Shown here in pieces: positions 27,306 to 39,050 of a DNA stretch of 64,000 nucleotides. Each line of letters begins with the position of its first letter. Positions within the stretch are counted from its first letter, which is position 1. Source of the stretch: Acanthococcus lagerstroemiae (lineage: Eukaryota; Arthropoda; Insecta; Hemiptera; Eriococcidae); assembly GCA_031841125.1 (NCBI GenBank), contig CM063106.1, positions 42,707,806 to 42,771,805 of the forward strand. The letters are read 5' to 3'. The notes under the pieces are model-generated. The model searched no databases, was not told where the DNA came from, and saw only the letters and a program-made list of their open reading frames with translations. The translations under genes were made by a program, and so were the position numbers.

Positions 27306-28129
27306 GTTAGATGGTTGAATAAATGAATTATTCGTTACAAATGATGAGGTACTACTACAAAATACTTGATAGACTTTGAGTTCTTAATGACAAAACCAAA
27401 AAGAATGAGGTATATACATACATAATACAGACATTTTTGAAAATTGCTCGACAATTTGGTTCCAACTGCCTACATGCATACCATTTTAGAAGAATGTAGA
27501 CAAGCAACTATTCTCATCATTCCATCAGAAGCTAATGGGATCTTAATAATAATTATAGTATCCTGACCATCCTTTCTCATTTGCTTGTTCTACAAGTCTT
27601 TAGAAAACGCCTTTGTACTTGACATGTTTTAGATCATAAAAATTAGCTTCGTATATACGCTGACAACAGTAACTATCATTTTTTTGAATTTTTATTGCGA
27701 ATTTGATTTTATTTCTCTATGCCTTTGTGTATTAATGCAGGTATCTATTTATAAATCAATTTGTCGAATTCAATGGGGAGGCATACTGGAAAGTTAGACG
27801 AATAATACATATTTCGAGAAGATTATCACATACATTTGTTGGAACAAAGAGTAGTAAATTAAAATATTTACCTTGATTCGAGTTGATAGTAGAGTCAGTT
27901 GACATTGAAAATGAAGGGAAATGATCAAAAAATATGAAATTTTTTCAAATAAATGAACGCTTATAGGTTGTATGTTTTTTAGCTTCGAATTTGGGATTTT
28001 AAAATTAGAATGTATCGAGTATTAAATGGAAGGCCGGCATTCTCACACATGTATGTTATTTCCTGGAGATTGGAAATTGTGTTTAACTTTCAAATTATTA
28101 ACAATTTATCAGTAGCAGATGTTATCAAA

Positions 28130-28130
28130 T

Positions 28131-28173
<43 letters not shown>

Positions 28174-28179
28174 GGTAGT

Positions 28180-28219
<40 letters not shown>

Positions 28220-28220
28220 G
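28130..28220 (+). repeat. (CT)n and (ATC)n microsatellites in palindrome 2
   Basis: A CT run and, ten bases later, a run of about 12 ATC triplets; the mirror lies at about 38960-39050. The 2-bp length difference between the arms maps here. The Ser-rich ORF across it is an artefact. Confidence 0.9.
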
Positions 28221-28807
28221 GGGATAGCATTCTCACACATAGGTGGTATTTCCAGGATATCTATTGAAACACATGTTATGTTTCAAAAATGTAACAGCAA
28301 CTCTTGGCAAAAAAGTAACTAATATGTAATTATCAGCTGTTCAATGTATTTTGAAATGAGGTTCGCACCGGGTGTTATAGCCTTCCAAATGTATCTAAAT
28401 GAACACATTTTTGAGGTACTCATAATTATAGTCAGAGAAGACACACTGTCTATAAGAAAAATAGTCAAAACGGGGAAAATAGGAGAAAAATGAAATTTGA
28501 ATACATGGACAGACTGTGTCAACATACAGGAGTAAGAGACTGTATATTACACGCGCATACACGAGTGAAAAAGAGAATATCACAGCAAAAAGTTGAAAAA
28601 CATGTGAAATGAGTTAATTTCCAAATCTACCTATTATTAATATTCAAGTTGATTTCTTTCAGATTACTGATTCAAGGAGTAAAAGGAGACTATATTACCT
28701 AGTAATTTTATATTTTCCGCGAAATAACAGCTGTGAGAAATATGAGCTAGATACTTTATATAGGCAAATTAATTAAATAATTAAATAACAATAAAGGATT
28801 GTTCTCC

Positions 28808-29900
28808 AGTAAATCTAAATTTTGGACTATAAAAATATGTTTGAGTAAAAATAGTCATTTTCGAGTAAAATACGCATTTTTACATGTTATTGTAATCAGC
28901 ATTTGGAGCTGATAATACCCACTATATTAACCTAAACGAAAATATATCGCAGTAATTAAATTTATCGTTGTATTTGTAATAAATGCTGTTCTCTCTCTTC
29001 CTTTCCCCAGTAATCTAAACTTTGGGATATAAAATATGTTTTTTGAGTAAAAATAACCATTTTCGAGTAAAATACGCATTTTCCCATGTTTTAATCAGCA
29101 TTCAGAGCTGTTAGTATCCACTATATTAACCTAATTGAAAATATGTCGCAATAATTAAATTTTTCGTCGTATTTGTAATAAATGCTGTTCTCTATGTTTT
29201 GATCATCATTTGGTGTCAACATACAGAAGTAAGAAACTGCGTATATTACACATTCATACATAGGTGAAAATAGAATATTTATCGCAGCAAAATGTAGAAA
29301 AACATGTGAAATGAGTTAATTTCCAAATCTACCTATTATTAATATTCAAGTTGATTTCTTTCAGATTGCTGGCACAAGGAGTAAGGAGACTATATTAGCT
29401 AGTAATTTGATATTTTTCTGTCAAATAACAGCTGTGAGAAATATGAGCGAGGTACTTTATAGGAAAATTAATTAAATAATTAAATAACAATAAAGCGTTG
29501 TTCTCCAGTAAATCTAAATTTTGGGGATACATAAAAAAATGTTTTATAAGTGAAAATAGGCAATTCGAGAAAAATACGCATTCTCCCGTGTTTTAATCAA
29601 CATTTGGAGCCGATAATACCCACTATATTAAGCTAATTGAAAATATATCGCAGTTAATTAAATTTATCGTTGTATTTGTAATAAATGCTGTTCTCTCTTT
29701 CTCCTATTCTCTCAGTAAATCTAAATTTTGGATATAAAACATAATTTTTGACTAAAAATGAACATTTTCGAGTAAAAATACGGATTTTTCCGTGTTTTAT
29801 TCAATTTTTAGAATTGATATTAACGTCTGGTACATACTATGCAAATAGAGTACGTCAATTAAAAAATTACTTATAGAAAATGATTATTGATTGCGTAGAC
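28808..29900 (+). repeat. Array of approximately 190-bp and 290-bp repeats in arm
   Basis: A unit running from CAGTAAATCTAAATTTTGG through AGTAAAATACGCATTTT to AATGCTGTTCTCT occurs near 28808, 29006, 29506 and (diverged) 29712, and again near 33172. A second unit (AACATACAGAAGTAAGA to the next CCAGTAAATC) occurs at about 28518 and 29217. Mirror copies lie in the other arm. No coding signal is seen. Confidence 0.75.
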
Positions 29901-32900
29901 TGCCTAGATATCATCAATAACAGGTTATATGAAAAATATGGCGGAGTCTGTACTTACCGAGAAGGATAAAAGAAAACTTTAGCATAGAGATGACAGTTCA
30001 AAGAGCGTTGAAAATGAGACAAAATACTCGTAAATATTGGGTTGTATATACATACCTCCGAAGTTTACATGTAAAATATCATAGCTGGATCTATACATAA
30101 ACCTTTGAAGTCCACATGCAAACATAGTATCCGAACCTAACATCTAACCTTTAAATTTACACCACAAAACATGTACTACAGTTCAGAACTCTCTCCAGAA
30201 GAGTAAAAAATGACTAAAAAGTGAGCAAAATCTGTTAATGTATATGTAAATAATAGACATCCAAATTCGGATTCAGCTTAGTAGAAAGGGAAGAAATCTG
30301 CAATAACTGCTAATGAGTCACATCAGCGGAGCCCTCACGAACGAACTTATCAAAAATATTATAAAATAAACGAATAAAAATCATCACCTAATGAAAAATC
30401 CGTTCCATATACTGATTCTATTATTTTAAATTATTGAAATACAGATTTGGTTTAGATTCTCAAATATTAGGAAAAGTGATGTCATCAGCTGATAAAATAA
30501 TATTCTAAGATGATACAATTGCATACTTTCAGAGTTGAAGGGGTGAGAAAAGAAAAGGTTTTTCGTTATATAGCGCTGGCTGTACATATATTGAAATAAC
30601 TCTCTTCCCAAATAATCTATCGAACCTATCAAATATTTAAAAAATGAAATAATTTTTGCAAAATCTCGGAATTTTTGAATTTCATGCATTATGCCATCCA
30701 AATTTGCTTCTCGAGAAAATATTTTTGCTAATGAAATGGCTGAGTAACGGGAGGTCATGCTCGAAAGGGTGGATTCCAGAGCTCAGGCTGAGAGTAAACG
30801 CGAAAGGTAGATGCTGTTCAGAGTATAAATCTCGAACACCGGGATTCTATTAATAAGCCGATACATTTAAAAGGTTGAGGTACTTGCCGATGGATGGAAA
30901 AATACACAGACAACATGTGAAGACTGTCTTCCCGAGGTATTCGAGTTGGAAATAGCAATGGTATAGTGGGACGGATAAAAATTTAGAAAAAACAGCTGAA
31001 ACTGACTAAAAGAGCACTATTTTTGAATATTTAGCGTTTTGATGTAAGTAAAACAGACAATTAATAGGAATAATATCTGATTGAAAATTTGAAAGGAATA
31101 GGCATTTGCTAAAAAAGAACAAAGTGTAAAATCCCTCCATTCATCATGCATCAATGAAGAGAGTCATATCTGATAGATGGAAAAAATGAGTAGACAAGAT
31201 ATGTTTCAGATGCGGAGATTGCCTTCTGAGACACTTGACAGACGGTCTTATATCATAATCAAATAGCAGTAGGCGAAGACAGAGGTAAAATTAAGTACTA
31301 CTTAATGCTGTTGTTCAATCTACTGATGAAAACATGGGAAATGGGCGAATAATCTGGAAAGGTAGGTATTAATCTGCTCAAAAATAGGTAAAAAATTAGC
31401 AGTTTAGCGGAATAATATTAATAAAATGATTAAAATTTGGAAGGAGTAGACAAATAGTATGTAAATCAGTGGGGTGAACTGGCTATTAGTTAGTATTGAA
31501 ATCAAGGGAAATAAGCAAATATGAGGGAGGATTAGGAGAAAGTTTTAAGGTGTTAGGTATCAATAGAAGGCAGCAGCACTATGTTAATTTCATCGAAAAT
31601 TTGTTAAATTCGACAAAAAATGGCAACCAATATTGGAAAAATCGTTTTAAATGGAATATCTACGACTATTTTGACAATGACATATGCTCAGTTCAAGAGT
31701 CTGCGCATTAAAAAAGGCAGAATACTCACTGATGAATGAAGAAAAATGTGTAGGTGAGATATGATGTATACTATAGCTGCTTCAGCTGAGAAAGACATCT
31801 TCCAAAGGCACTCGGTATATGTAGATCGTTTTTGTATTGAAATTTGCTAAACTCGTAGAAAATAGCTGAAAAACTGTCAAAAATGGTTAAAACGCGGATA
31901 TTTGTCTTGCTATTATGTGAAGTTATGCTGTTAGATTGAACATTGCAAGTCACTGAATCATCAGGAAGCTGAATATGACCGCCAATGGCTCAGAGAAAAA
32001 TGTACAAACGAGATACTTTATATGAGAATTAATTAATGAAAGAAAATAGGTATCTAAGAATACTGGATTGACTATGCTATATGTATAGTCTGATTGGACA
32101 GATATTCGCTAATACTCTAAAAAGGTAGGTATTAATTTAATCAAAGATGAACAATTAGGAAAACTAACCGAATCTAGCTAAAAATACCTACCTTTTTCTG
32201 CAAAAAATCGGTAAAACGCTCTAAATTTGAATACTTTGGTATTTTTTGTTGTATGTAAAAGGTAAAACAGATAGTCGATAATGAACTAAAAAATTTCAGA
32301 GTACAAGCCTTTTTGCTAAGAAAGGGAACAAGGAGTGAAACTTCTCCCTCAGATACAACTTGTTATAGCTGATTGATATTAACTTAGGATTTGTAAATTG
32401 ATTGAAATTATGTAAAGAGGTATCCTATCAGGTGTAAATATTTTAAATGTAATCATATTTCAGGTGAGAAATTCCCCTCTCCACACCTCCCCCCAATGAA
32501 GAGAATTACACACAAACATGTGAAGAAAATTTAGAAATTTCTCCCTATAACTGAGAAATATTATTATTCCCTCCTAAATTACAGTAATCAGTTAATATTT
32601 ACCTACATTAAATTATCCCCTCTTCAACTTTAATCCGTTCAACATAAGATTGGAAATTCTCAATCATCAGTGAGGTATCGACTATTTTTCTGGACTTTTT
32701 GGGTATTAATTATAGAAAATTAGCTGAATCTGTTAAAAAGTATTCTAATTTTGAATGCCTTTTTGTTATTTCGATAGCTGATGGAACCGATAATAATAAT
32801 AATAATTAAGAGGTGTTGTGCGTTTGTCAGCAGAATAGTAATTTGATTAGAATTTTTGTTGAAAGGGGTATGCATATAGCAGAAAGAGTACAAGGAGTGG

Positions 32901-33537
32901 AGCCCCCTTCCCACTATCATGAGAGAATCAACATGAAAGGGAAAACTAATTGAATCTGACTAAATTTGAATACTTGGTATTTTTCGATAAAATAGGCAAT
33001 TGATAGGAAGTTTTGTACCTATGTTATATCAAGTTAATAATAGATTATAAACTTCCGAAAGGGTAAACATATGATGATGGTAAGAGAACAAGGAGTAGAA
33101 CCCCCTACCTCCATGAAGAGAATCAAAACTATGGAAAATAGTCAAAATACTGTTAAAATGTCGTTCTCTCTCAGTAAATCTAAATTTTTTCAGGTAAAAA
33201 ACATAATTTTTAGTAAAAATATACATTTTTGAGTAAAAATATACATTTTCCCACGTTTTATTTGATTTGCAGCTGATACCGAGCACTTCAATTAAACAAA
33301 TTACTGATAGAACAATGATTGGTAATTGCATAGGCTGTCTAATTATCAACAGTGTTACATTACATAAAAATATGATGGCGTCCATACTTGCGGAGAAAGT
33401 TACAAGAAAAGTCGTGCATAGTTGACATTTCAAAACGCATAAAATGAGACAAAAGATGTAAAAAAATCATCGCCTAAACAGACTGGCAAAGGAGAAAATA
33501 ATATCGATAATGGTAAAATACCCGCGAATATTGGGGT

Positions 33538-33641
33538 TTCATATCCCTCTGAGGTTTGCACACAAAATATAGTATCTGGATTTATGCATAAGCCTCTAAA
33601 CTTTGCATGCTAAACATAAGATCTCAACCTAATATCGAGAT
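33538..33641 (+). other. 104-bp unique spacer at the centre of palindrome 2
   Basis: It does not pair with itself. It continues the left arm: 33361-33641 is a diverged direct copy of about 29930-30175 (shared landmarks include GAATATTGGG-like, GTATCTGGAT-like and CCTAATATC-like blocks). The turn therefore lies at 33641/33642, where sequence jumps to the complement of 33537. At most one base of homology is visible at the join. Confidence 0.75.
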
Positions 33642-36600
33642 ACCCCAATATTCGCGGGTATTTTACCATTATCGATATTATTTTCTCCTTTGCCAGTCTG
33701 TTTAGGCGATGATTTTTTTACATCTTTTGTCTCATTTTATGCGTTTTGAAATGTCAACTATGCACGACTTTTCTTGTAACTTTCTCCGCAAGTATGGACG
33801 CCATCATATTTTTATGTAATGTAACACTGTTGATAATTAGACAGCCTATGCAATTACCAATCATTGTTCTATCAGTAATTTGTTTAATTGAAGTGCTCGG
33901 TATCAGCTGCAAATCAAATAAAACGTGGGAAAATGTATATTTTTACTCAAAAATGTATATTTTTACTAAAAATTATGTTTTTTACCTGAAAAAATTTAGA
34001 TTTACTGAGAGAGAACGACATTTTAACAGTATTTTGACTATTTTCCATAGTTTTGATTCTCTTCATGGAGGTAGGGGGTTCTACTCCTTGTTCTCTTACC
34101 ATCATCATATGTTTACCCTTTCGGAAGTTTATAATCTATTATTAACTTGATATAACATAGGTACAAAACTTCCTATCAATTGCCTATTTTATCGAAAAAT
34201 ACCAAGTATTCAAATTTAGTCAGATTCAATTAGTTTTCCCTTTCATGTTGATTCTCTCATGATAGTGGGAAGGGGGCTCCACTCCTTGTACTCTTTCTGC
34301 TATATGCATACCCCTTTCAACAAAAATTCTAATCAAATTACTATTCTGCTGACAAACGCACAACACCTCTTAATTATTATTATTATTATCGGTTCCATCA
34401 GCTATCGAAATAACAAAAAGGCATTCAAAATTAGAATACTTTTTAACAGATTCAGCTAATTTTCTATAATTAATACCCAAAAAGTCCAGAAAAATAGTCG
34501 ATACCTCACTGATGATTGAGAATTTCCAATCTTATGTTGAACGGATTAAAGTTGAAGAGGGGATAATTTAATGTAGGTAAATATTAACTGATTACTGTAA
34601 TTTAGGAGGGAATAATAATATTTCTCAGTTATAGGGAGAAATTTCTAAATTTTCTTCACATGTTTGTGTGTAATTCTCTTCATTGGGGGGAGGTGTGGAG
34701 AGGGGAATTTCTCACCTGAAATATGATTACATTTAAAATATTTACACCTGATAGGATACCTCTTTACATAATTTCAATCAATTTACAAATCCTAAGTTAA
34801 TATCAATCAGCTATAACAAGTTGTATCTGAGGGAGAAGTTTCACTCCTTGTTCCCTTTCTTAGCAAAAAGGCTTGTACTCTGAAATTTTTTAGTTCATTA
34901 TCGACTATCTGTTTTACCTTTTACATACAACAAAAAATACCAAAGTATTCAAATTTAGAGCGTTTTACCGATTTTTTGCAGAAAAAGGTAGGTATTTTTA
35001 GCTAGATTCGGTTAGTTTTCCTAATTGTTCATCTTTGATTAAATTAATACCTACCTTTTTAGAGTATTAGCGAATATCTGTCCAATCAGACTATACATAT
35101 AGCATAGTCAATCCAGTATTCTTAGATACCTATTTTCTTTCATTAATTAATTCTCATATAAAGTATCTCGTTTGTACATTTTTCTCTGAGCCATTGGCGG
35201 TCATATTCAGCTTCCTGATGATTCAGTGACTTGCAATGTTCAATCTAACAGCATAACTTCACATAATAGCAAGACAAATATCCGCGTTTTAACCATTTTT
35301 GACAGTTTTTCAGCTATTTTCTACGAGTTTAGCAAATTTCAATACAAAAACGATCTACATATACCGAGTGCCTTTGGAAGATGTCTTTCTCAGCTGAAGC
35401 AGCTATAGTATACATCATATCTCACCTACACATTTTTCTTCATTCATCAGTGAGTATTCTGCCTTTTTTAATGCGCAGACTCTTGAACTGAGCATATGTC
35501 ATTGTCAAAATAGTCGTAGATATTCCATTTAAAACGATTTTTCCAATATTGGTTGCCATTTTTTGTCGAATTTAACAAATTTTCGATGAAATTAACATAG
35601 TGCTGCTGCCTTCTATTGATACCTAACACCTTAAAACTTTCTCCTAATCCTCCCTCATATTTGCTTATTTCCCTTGATTTCAATACTAACTAATAGCCAG
35701 TTCACCCCACTGATTTACATACTATTTGTCTACTCCTTCCAAATTTTAATCATTTTATTAATATTATTCCGCTAAACTGCTAATTTTTTACCTATTTTTG
35801 AGCAGATTAATACCTACCTTTCCAGATTATTCGCCCATTTCCCATGTTTTCATCAGTAGATTGAACAACAGCATTAAGTAGTACTTAATTTTACCTCTGT
35901 CTTCGCCTACTGCTATTTGATTATGATATAAGACCGTCTGTCAAGTGTCTCAGAAGGCAATCTCCGCATCTGAAACATATCTTGTCTACTCATTTTTTCC
36001 ATCTATCAGATATGACTCTCTTCATTGATGCATGATGAATGGAGGGATTTTACACTTTGTTCTTTTTTAGCAAATGCCTATTCCTTTCAAATTTTCAATC
36101 AGATATTATTCCTATTAATTGTCTGTTTTACTTACATCAAAACGCTAAATATTCAAAAATAGTGCTCTTTTAGTCAGTTTCAGCTGTTTTTTCTAAATTT
36201 TTATCCGTCCCACTATACCATTGCTATTTCCAACTCGAATACCTCGGGAAGACAGTCTTCACATGTTGTCTGTGTATTTTTCCATCCATCGGCAAGTACC
36301 TCAACCTTTTAAATGTATCGGCTTATTAATAGAATCCCGGTGTTCGAGATTTATACTCTGAACAGCATCTACCTTTCGCGTTTACTCTCAGCCTGAGCTC
36401 TGGAATCCACCCTTTCGAGCATGACCTCCCGTTACTCAGCCATTTCATTAGCAAAAATATTTTCTCGAGAAGCAAATTTGGATGGCATAATGCATGAAAT
36501 TCAAAAATTCCGAGATTTTGCAAAAATTATTTCATTTTTTAAATATTTGATAGGTTCGATAGATTATTTGGGAAGAGAGTTATTTCAATATATGTACAGC

Positions 36601-38959
36601 CAGCGCTATATAACGAAAAACCTTTTCTTTTCTCACCCCTTCAACTCTGAAAGTATGCAATTGTATCATCTTAGAATATTATTTTATCAGCTGATGACAT
36701 CACTTTTCCTAATATTTGAGAATCTAAACCAAATCTGTATTTCAATAATTTAAAATAATAGAATCAGTATATGGAACGGATTTTTCATTAGGTGATGATT
36801 TTTATTCGTTTATTTTATAATATTTTTGATAAGTTCGTTCGTGAGGGCTCCGCTGATGTGACTCATTAGCAGTTATTGCAGATTTCTTCCCTTTCTACTA
36901 AGCTGAATCCGAATTTGGATGTCTATTATTTACATATACATTAACAGATTTTGCTCACTTTTTAGTCATTTTTTACTCTTCTGGAGAGAGTTCTGAACTG
37001 TAGTACATGTTTTGTGGTGTAAATTTAAAGGTTAGATGTTAGGTTCGGATACTATGTTTGCATGTGGACTTCAAAGGTTTATGTATAGATCCAGCTATGA
37101 TATTTTACATGTAAACTTCGGAGGTATGTATATACAACCCAATATTTACGAGTATTTTGTCTCATTTTCAACGCTCTTTGAACTGTCATCTCTATGCTAA
37201 AGTTTTCTTTTATCCTTCTCGGTAAGTACAGACTCCGCCATATTTTTCATATAACCTGTTATTGATGATATCTAGGCAGTCTACGCAATCAATAATCATT
37301 TTCTATAAGTAATTTTTTAATTGACGTACTCTATTTGCATAGTATGTACCAGACGTTAATATCAATTCTAAAAATTGAATAAAACACGGAAAAATCCGTA
37401 TTTTTACTCGAAAATGTTCATTTTTAGTCAAAAATTATGTTTTATATCCAAAATTTAGATTTACTGAGAGAATAGGAGAAAGAGAGAACAGCATTTATTA
37501 CAAATACAACGATAAATTTAATTAACTGCGATATATTTTCAATTAGCTTAATATAGTGGGTATTATCGGCTCCAAATGTTGATTAAAACACGGGAGAATG
37601 CGTATTTTTCTCGAATTGCCTATTTTCACTTATAAAACATTTTTTTATGTATCCCCAAAATTTAGATTTACTGGAGAACAACGCTTTATTGTTATTTAAT
37701 TATTTAATTAATTTTCCTATAAAGTACCTCGCTCATATTTCTCACAGCTGTTATTTGACAGAAAAATATCAAATTACTAGCTAATATAGTCTCCTTACTC
37801 CTTGTGCCAGCAATCTGAAAGAAATCAACTTGAATATTAATAATAGGTAGATTTGGAAATTAACTCATTTCACATGTTTTTCTACATTTTGCTGCGATAA
37901 ATATTCTATTTTCACCTATGTATGAATGTGTAATATACGCAGTTTCTTACTTCTGTATGTTGACACCAAATGATGATCAAAACATAGAGAACAGCATTTA
38001 TTACAAATACGACGAAAAATTTAATTATTGCGACATATTTTCAATTAGGTTAATATAGTGGATACTAACAGCTCTGAATGCTGATTAAAACATGGGAAAA
38101 TGCGTATTTTACTCGAAAATGGTTATTTTTACTCAAAAAACATATTTTATATCCCAAAGTTTAGATTACTGGGGAAAGGAAGAGAGAGAACAGCATTTAT
38201 TACAAATACAACGATAAATTTAATTACTGCGATATATTTTCGTTTAGGTTAATATAGTGGGTATTATCAGCTCCAAATGCTGATTACAATAACATGTAAA
38301 AATGCGTATTTTACTCGAAAATGACTATTTTTACTCAAACATATTTTTATAGTCCAAAATTTAGATTTACTGGAGAACAATCCTTTATTGTTATTTAATT
38401 ATTTAATTAATTTGCCTATATAAAGTATCTAGCTCATATTTCTCACAGCTGTTATTTCGCGGAAAATATAAAATTACTAGGTAATATAGTCTCCTTTTAC
38501 TCCTTGAATCAGTAATCTGAAAGAAATCAACTTGAATATTAATAATAGGTAGATTTGGAAATTAACTCATTTCACATGTTTTTCAACTTTTTGCTGTGAT
38601 ATTCTCTTTTTCACTCGTGTATGCGCGTGTAATATACAGTCTCTTACTCCTGTATGTTGACACAGTCTGTCCATGTATTCAAATTTCATTTTTCTCCTAT
38701 TTTCCCCGTTTTGACTATTTTTCTTATAGACAGTGTGTCTTCTCTGACTATAATTATGAGTACCTCAAAAATGTGTTCATTTAGATACATTTGGAAGGCT
38801 ATAACACCCGGTGCGAACCTCATTTCAAAATACATTGAACAGCTGATAATTACATATTAGTTACTTTTTTGCCAAGAGTTGCTGTTACATTTTTGAAACA
38901 TAACATGTGTTTCAATAGATATCCTGGAAATACCACCTATGTGTGAGAATGCTATCCCC

Positions 38960-38999
<40 letters not shown>

Positions 39000-39005
39000 A
39001 CTACC

Positions 39006-39050
<45 letters not shown>

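Larger units (their letters stand above)
25148..33537 (+). repeat. Left arm of palindrome 2
   Basis: It is homologous to the arm of palindrome 1 over most of 26450-33370, with extra material at about 28.3-30.7 kb. ORFs of at most 134 codons appear here and in mirror image; none is recognised. It carries SINE-body modules near 27060-27200 and 30755-30850, terminal hairpins A and B, and several approximately 190-bp repeats. Confidence 0.93.

Noticed and set aside
25148..33537. Polinton capsid, protease, ATPase or integrase genes in the arms
   Set aside because: I looked for integrase HHCC/DDE, Walker A and cysteine protease motifs in the listed frames and saw none; the longest arm ORF is 134 codons.
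33746..34150. 134-aa protein encoded in both arms of palindrome 2
   Set aside because: The homologous stretch of palindrome 1 breaks the frame, composition is AT-driven, and no motif is recognisable; it overlaps the approximately 190-bp repeat.
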